A DNA stretch of 9,026 bases from JAIUZI01 sp041594355 (GTDB taxonomy: Bacteria > Pseudomonadota > Alphaproteobacteria > Rhodobacterales > Rhodobacteraceae): the NCBI GenBank assembly GCA_041594355.1, contig JBFHMM010000162.1, positions 1 through 9,026 on the forward strand, in the 5' to 3' direction. Of the stretch, positions 5,604 to 9,026 are shown in pieces. A program made the position numbers and the translations under genes. The notes under the pieces are model-generated. The model did no database searches, was not told the DNA's origin, and saw nothing but the letters and a program-made list of their open reading frames with translations. Position 1 is the stretch's first letter. Each line of letters starts with the position of its first letter.

Positions 5604-6889
5604 CGGCCGAGGTCAACCTCTGGCAGCTGACCTGCGCCGAGCAGATTGATGCGCCGCCGCTGAATCGCGCTCTGACCGTTGATCTGGTGGTGATCGGCGG
5701 CGGCTTTACCGGCTGTTCCGCCGCGCTGCACGCCGCGCAGGATGGTGCCCGCGTTGCCCTGGTCGAGGCGCAACAGATCGGCCATGGCGGCTCGGGCCGC
5801 AATGTCGGGCTGGCCAATGCCGGTCTCTGGCTGCCGCCCGACGATATTCGTGCCCAGATGGGGCAGGGTGCGGGCGACCGGCTGATCGGCCTGCTGGCTG
5901 GCGCGCCGGATCTGGTGTTTGCGCTGATCGACCGCCACGCGATCGCTTGCGAGCCGATGCGCTCTGGCACGCTGCATTGTGCGCATTCCGCCAAGGGCCT
6001 GAAAGATCTGCAGAACCGCCACAACCAGTTGGCGGCCGCCGGGGCGCCAGTGCGGTTGCTGGATGCGGGCGAGACCGCCCGCCGCATCGGCTCCGCCGCA
6101 TTTCACGGCGCGCTGTTTGACCCCCGCGCCGGCACCATCCAGCCGCTGGCCTATGCCCGCGGGCTGGCCCGGGCCGCGCTGGCGGCGGGTGCAAGGATCC
6201 ACCAGAGCACGCCGGCGCAATCTGTCTCGCGCGAAGGCGACCTGTGGTGCGTGGCAACGCCCGACGGCACGATTCGGGCGAAATCGCTGCTGCTTGCGAC
6301 AAACGCCTATCATAGCGGGGCCAGCGGCCTGCCCGCGCCGCAATATACCACGGTTGGCTACTTCCAGCTGGCCACCGCGCCGCTGAATGACACCCAGCGC
6401 GCCGCGATCCTGCCCGGCGGCGAAGGGTGCTGGGACACGGGCCTGATCATGTCTTCGTTCCGGCTCGATGCCGCCGGGCGGCTGATCCTCGGCGCGATGG
6501 GCGACCTGTCGCACCCCGCCGCCGGGCTGCACCGCGCATGGGCGGGGCGCAAGCTGGCGCGGCTGTTCCCTGACCTTGTTGGTCTCTCGCTCGATCACGT
6601 ATGGTGCGGCCATATCGCGATGACTTCCGATCATGTGCCCAAGGTGCTGCGGCTCGGGCCCGGCGCGCTCTCGGTCTTTGGCTACTCGGGCCGGGGCATC
6701 GGACCGGGCACGCTGTTTGGCCGCGAGGTGGCGCGGGCGCTGCTGGCGGGCGACGACAGGGTCCTGCCGGTCGTGCCCGTCGACACCTATAGCGAAGGTT
6801 TTACCGGGCTTAGGCGGGCCTATTGCGAAACCGGCGCCGTGTTGACCCACGCACTGCGTGACCGGGCCTGGGCCGACAGGATGCCGTGA
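5600..6889 (+). CDS. FAD-dependent amine/amino-acid oxidase (DAO family, PuuB/OrdL-like)
   Basis: This 429-residue flavoprotein has an N-terminal dinucleotide-binding fold with VIGGGFTGCSAA at 31-42, the ribose-binding Glu at 56 (LVEAQ), and GGSGRNVG at 63-70, the FAD-contact motif typical of gamma-glutamylputrescine oxidase and related enzymes. A second FAD segment, FGYSGRGIGPGT, lies near the C-terminus. No signal peptide is visible. Such enzymes oxidise the C-N bond of an amine or amino acid and release an aldehyde or oxo acid, ammonia or amine, and peroxide or a reduced acceptor. The start is TTG 5600, which overlaps the preceding stop as TTGA; no ATG or GTG occurs before the Rossmann motif, so a rare start codon under translational coupling is the best reading. 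It closes the operon and could supply the oxo acid used by E1, which is an inference. The substrate is unknown. Confidence 0.85.
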   Translation: MTAEVNLWQLTCAEQIDAPPLNRALTVDLVVIGGGFTGCSAALHAAQDGARVALVEAQQIGHGGSGRNVGLANAGLWLPPDDIRAQMGQGAGDRLIGLLAGAPDLVFALIDRHAIACEPMRSGTLHCAHSAKGLKDLQNRHNQLAAAGAPVRLLDAGETARRIGSAAFHGALFDPRAGTIQPLAYARGLARAALAAGARIHQSTPAQSVSREGDLWCVATPDGTIRAKSLLLATNAYHSGASGLPAPQYTTVGYFQLATAPLNDTQRAAILPGGEGCWDTGLIMSSFRLDAAGRLILGAMGDLSHPAAGLHRAWAGRKLARLFPDLVGLSLDHVWCGHIAMTSDHVPKVLRLGPGALSVFGYSGRGIGPGTLFGREVARALLAGDDRVLPVVPVDTYSEGFTGLRRAYCETGAVLTHALRDRAWADRMP

Positions 6890-6906
6890 ACCGGGAACAG
6901 GAGCGT

Positions 6907-6980
6907 AGGGGGCGCTGCCCCTTCTTGGCCTGGCGGCCAATTCACCCGCGAAGTATTTGCCGAAGAGATGAAAGGGGATG
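6907..6980. repeat. Extragenic repeat with two hairpins, Rhodobacterales type; possible operon terminator
   Basis: Eighteen bases after the oxidase stop, GGGGC (6909-6913) pairs with GCCCC (6917-6921) and is followed by TTCTT. TTGGCC (6925-6930) then pairs perfectly with GGCCAA (6935-6940), and the tail GAAGTATTTGCCGAAGAGATGAAA follows. A block of this kind, with GGGGGCGCTGCCCC and a later TATTTG..AAGATGAAAG tail, is one I recall from many gene ends in Rhodobacterales genomes; that is memory, not a search. It may act as a terminator or mRNA stabiliser for the operon. The rest of 6890-7104 contains no gene that I can support. Confidence 0.5.
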
Positions 6981-7031
6981 CGGGCGCGGCGCGTGGGTTT
7001 ACCCGCGCGCTGCCGGGCCCAACAGGCCACA

Positions 7032-7046
7032 GGCATCTTTGATGCC
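7032..7046. repeat. Perfect 6-bp hairpin between the oxidase and the LuxR remnant
   Basis: GGCATC (7032-7037) and GATGCC (7041-7046) form a perfect stem around a TTT loop. It lies downstream of both convergent genes. No adjacent T-tract is present, so terminator function is doubtful. Confidence 0.25.
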
Positions 7047-7104
7047 GAAGGACCTGGCGGGAGCGTTTTTGCGCCGGGGGGGGCTGGCGGGTTGGCGGTC
7101 TCAG

Positions 7105-7398
7105 CCCCTGTCGTCAGAACCAGAGCGACGATCTGGGTGGCGCTGTTCACCCCCCAGTTTGCGATAGGCGCGCCGGCGCGGCCTGCGCACTGTGTTCTCG
7201 CTAACTCCCAGTTCCAGGGCGGTGCCGGCGACGCTGAGACCCCGGATGACATGATCGCAAACCTCCGCCTCGCGCGCGGACAGGGAGCCGAAGCCGCCGA
7301 CATCGCGTTCCCGCAAGTCCGATGCGCTGGCCTGACCGGAAAAGTGGAACGCCTCTGACCCGGTCACCCTGTGGCGCAGCCCGATCAGCGCATGCGAC
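7105..7398 (-). pseudogene. LuxR-family transcriptional regulator, C-terminal HTH remnant
   Basis: The minus strand reads LSAREAEVCDHVIRGLS, then ALELGVSENTVRR, then RRRAYRKLG, which is the four-helix LuxR/GerE DNA-binding domain (recognition helix around SENTVRR). The next expected residues, VNSATQIVALVL, are in a different frame. The switch falls at a run of six C on the plus strand (7150-7155), where five would keep the frame. The regulator is therefore broken inside its last helices. Only about 100 codons survive; the N-terminal sensor part is absent and the homology fades near 7398, where the plus-strand dehalogenase-like remnant starts. What it once controlled cannot be told. Confidence 0.65.
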
Positions 7399-8809
7399 AG
7401 GATGCGCCGGGCGGCGCGATGTGCGGGCGCTGCATGAAGACCTGCCCGTGGAACCTTGAGAGGCTGTTCGCCGAGAAACCCTTTCGCCGGGCCGCCTCGC
7501 ACATTCCCACCGCTGCACCGGCGCTGGTGAAACTGGACGAAAGGGTGCCAACGGCGGGCTGAACGACACCCAGAAATGCTTGGGGGATATCGAGTTGCAG
7601 GAGGGTGGCGCCTACCGCCCCTCGGAGCATCCGGTGGGCCGCCGTGACCTGCGGCGCGATCTGGAACTGAAATACGAGGACCAGACGCTGGCTGTCTACC
7701 CGGTGCCAACGGCCCCGCATCCCTGGCCTATCCGTTTGTGATGGACCGCGAGGCGGGGATCGCCGCCTATGAGGCGAGGGTCACGGCCGAGGTTTACAAG
7801 ACCCGCATCGCCGGCGACATGTCGGTGGTGCACCGGTGCCGGGTTTCGGGCGATGCGCCCGTGGTCAGGGTGGACCTGACCCGGGTCGAGAGGATGACGC
7901 CTGAGGTGACCAAATAAGAGTGCCGCGCCGAGGACGGTGGCGATTTGCCCGGCTGGATGGCGGGGTCGAATCTGGACATTCTCGTCGCGCCCGAGTTCCT
8001 GCGGCAGTATTCGATGTCCGGCGACCCCGCCGACCGCTCTAAATACCAGATCGGGGTCCCGCGCGACGACGAGGGGCGCGGAGGAACGAAGCTGATGCAC
8101 CGGATCTTTCACGAGGGGCGCAGGGTGTTCATCTCAAAGCCGATCAATCATTTCGAACGGGACATTTCGGCCACCCCGAGCTTTCTCTCGGGCGGCGGCA
8201 TCGGCGTCACCCCGATGATCGCCTTGGCCCACCCACAGCATACCATCGGGGCGGCGTTCGATCTGCATAATTCCGCCAGCCGCAGGGACGGGGCCGGTTG
8301 CCTTGATGACCTGGCGCAGATGCCTTGGGTTGACCAAGTGCATCTGCATATTTCGGATCAGGGCACGCGGGCGGATCTGGACGCGATCCTGGTCGGCTGC
8401 CAACCCAGCCGGTAAGTCTGCACCTGCGGCCCGGAGCGCTATATGGTTGGGGGGCTGCAGGCTGCCGAACGCGCCAGGTTCCCCGAGGAGTCGCGGCACC
8501 TGGAATATTTCAGCGTGCCGGAACAGCCCGACTACGAGAACCACGATTTCACTCTCAGACTGGCTCGTTCGGGCCGTGAGACCCTCGTGCCCGCCGACAA
8601 GACCGCGACGGATGTGCTGGCCGAACACGGCATCCAAATCGATGTGGAATGTTCTGACGGCATCTGCGGCGTGTGCAAATGCGGGCTGATTGCGGGGGCC
8701 GTCGAACACTGTGATTTCATATTGTCGAACAAGCAGCGCGAAACCGGGATCATCCTGTGCCAATCCCGCGCCGGCCGAGTCCGTTGGCGGGATCGAGATC
8801 GACCTCTGA
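7392..8809 (+). pseudogene. C-terminal half of a self-sufficient reductive dehalogenase-like protein (4Fe-4S, FMN/NAD reductase, 2Fe-2S), decayed
   Basis: The remnant reads in order: CGRCMKTCPWN (7422-7454), the last 4Fe-4S motif with the CPWN ending typical of reductive dehalogenases; a linker with LELKYEDQTLAVYP; an FMN-binding RQYSM (8002-8016); the NAD-binding GGGIGVTPM (8191-8217); CGP (8425-8433); and a plant-type 2Fe-2S ferredoxin with Cys codons at 8650, 8665, 8674 and 8758 (C-x4-C-x2-C-x27-C). This order matches the fused RdhA-oxidoreductases known from aerobic and marine bacteria (NpRdhA/BhbA type). Such enzymes take electrons from NAD(P)H through flavin and clusters to a corrinoid that removes halide. 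The corrinoid domain is missing. Lesions: frame changes near 7548, 7726 and 8776, TAA at 7915-7917 (probably from TAC) and TAA at 8413-8415. The ancestral stop is TGA 8807-8809, after GGIEIDL. The phthalate-dioxygenase-reductase-type part is certain; the dehalogenase assignment rests on the cluster motif and remembered fusions. The alternative is another ferredoxin-reductase fusion. Confidence 0.68.
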
Positions 8810-8831
8810 GCGGGACCCTGTTGCGCGTCTA

Positions 8832-9026
8832 GAGCGCCTCCAATCTAATTGGTTTCATAGCCTGCCGCATTGAAGTACTTGTAGCATTCTTCGTCTGAGA
8901 ACAGGTCACAGACTTTGCCCATGGCCTGCCACAAGGCGTCGTAAGAGCGTGCAGCCACCTTTCGGATCAGGGTTTTCAGTTTGCAGAATGCCATTTCGAT
9001 GGGGTTCAGGTCAGGGCTGTATGGCG
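8832..9026 (-). mobile_element. IS630-family element, one end, truncated by the window edge
   Basis: A transposase 3' end enters from the right edge. IS630/mariner-type elements insert at TA, and TA occurs at 8830-8831, immediately before GAGCGCCTCC, which could be the terminal repeat, 14 bases from the transposase stop. The other end is outside the window, so the boundary is inferred. The insertion lies only about 20 bases after the ancestral stop of the dehalogenase-like pseudogene. Confidence 0.55.
8845..9026 (-). CDS. IS630-family transposase, C-terminal part (partial)
   Basis: The minus strand from 9024 reads PYSPDLNPIEMAFCKLK, then RSYDALWQAMGKVCDLF, and ends FNAAGYETN with stop TAG at 8847-8845. 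PDLNPIE carries the final Glu of the DDE/D catalytic triad of the IS630/Tc1-mariner superfamily, and the AAGYE ending is typical of alphaproteobacterial members. The 59 visible residues are uninterrupted. The start and the first two catalytic residues are beyond the window, so I cannot tell whether the copy is active. Confidence 0.85.
   Translation of the reverse strand, partial: PYSPDLNPIEMAFCKLKTLIRKVAARSYDALWQAMGKVCDLFSDEECYKYFNAAGYETN

Noticed and set aside
5372..7303. Very long open frame on the minus strand (643 codons)
   Set aside because: It runs antisense through the acyltransferase and the FAD oxidase, has no domain, and is rich in Arg, Pro and Gly as expected from GC-rich antisense codons. 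Only its first residues overlap a real remnant, the LuxR tail.
7945..8415. A short independent reductase gene
   Set aside because: It starts in the middle of a flavodoxin-reductase domain, and the same frame carries family codons before and after the flanking stops, so it is one piece of a broken gene.
8443..8832. A stand-alone 2Fe-2S ferredoxin gene
   Set aside because: The frame begins inside the reductase domain and ends in a frameshifted tail; the true ending GGIEIDL is in the next frame. It is the last part of the pseudogene.
1..9026. tRNA, rRNA, CRISPR array or riboswitch
   Set aside because: I found no cloverleaf-like segment, no regularly spaced direct repeats and no conserved riboswitch core on either strand.

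Overview
The window is GC-rich DNA whose gene families and extragenic repeat point to an alphaproteobacterium, most likely Rhodobacterales (Roseobacter-type). That assignment is an inference from recognised families, not from a marker gene. The window looks like an accessory or degrading region: one intact three-gene operon and one intact single gene sit among insertion-sequence relics and decayed genes.

Layout from left to right: (1) a complete minus-strand NAD(P)-dependent beta-hydroxyacid dehydrogenase of the 3-hydroxyisobutyrate dehydrogenase family (67-936). (2) About 250 bases without a recognisable gene. (3) A relic about 1 kb long built from the 3' halves of two different IS3-family elements, placed back to back on opposite strands and joined near 1487; both carry disabling mutations. 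(4) A plus-strand operon of three genes joined by 4-base start/stop overlaps (2374-6889): a fused alpha+beta thiamine-diphosphate 2-oxoacid dehydrogenase E1, a FabD-like acyltransferase whose usual malonate-binding arginine appears to be methionine, and a PuuB/DadA-type FAD amine/amino-acid oxidase. (5) A short extragenic repeat with two adjacent hairpins. (6) The C-terminal remnant of a LuxR-family regulator on the minus strand, broken by a 6-C homopolymer. (7) A plus-strand pseudogene (about 7392-8809) that preserves the C-terminal half of what looks like a self-sufficient (aerobic-type) reductive dehalogenase: the last 4Fe-4S motif, a linker, an FMN/NAD reductase domain and a plant-type 2Fe-2S ferredoxin domain, with three frameshifts and two stop codons. 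(8) The 3' end of an IS630-family transposase running off the right edge.

How the parts may work together: the E1-acyltransferase-oxidase operon is the most likely place for undescribed biology. A flavin oxidase could make a 2-oxo acid or aldehyde, E1 could decarboxylate the oxo acid to an acyl group, and an acyltransferase not specific for malonyl could pass that acyl group on to CoA or a carrier. No E2, E3 or lipoyl-domain gene is visible in the window, so these partners must be elsewhere, lost next to the IS relic, or replaced. The reductive-dehalogenase remnant suggests that an ancestor could dehalogenate organohalides and that this lineage lost the gene.
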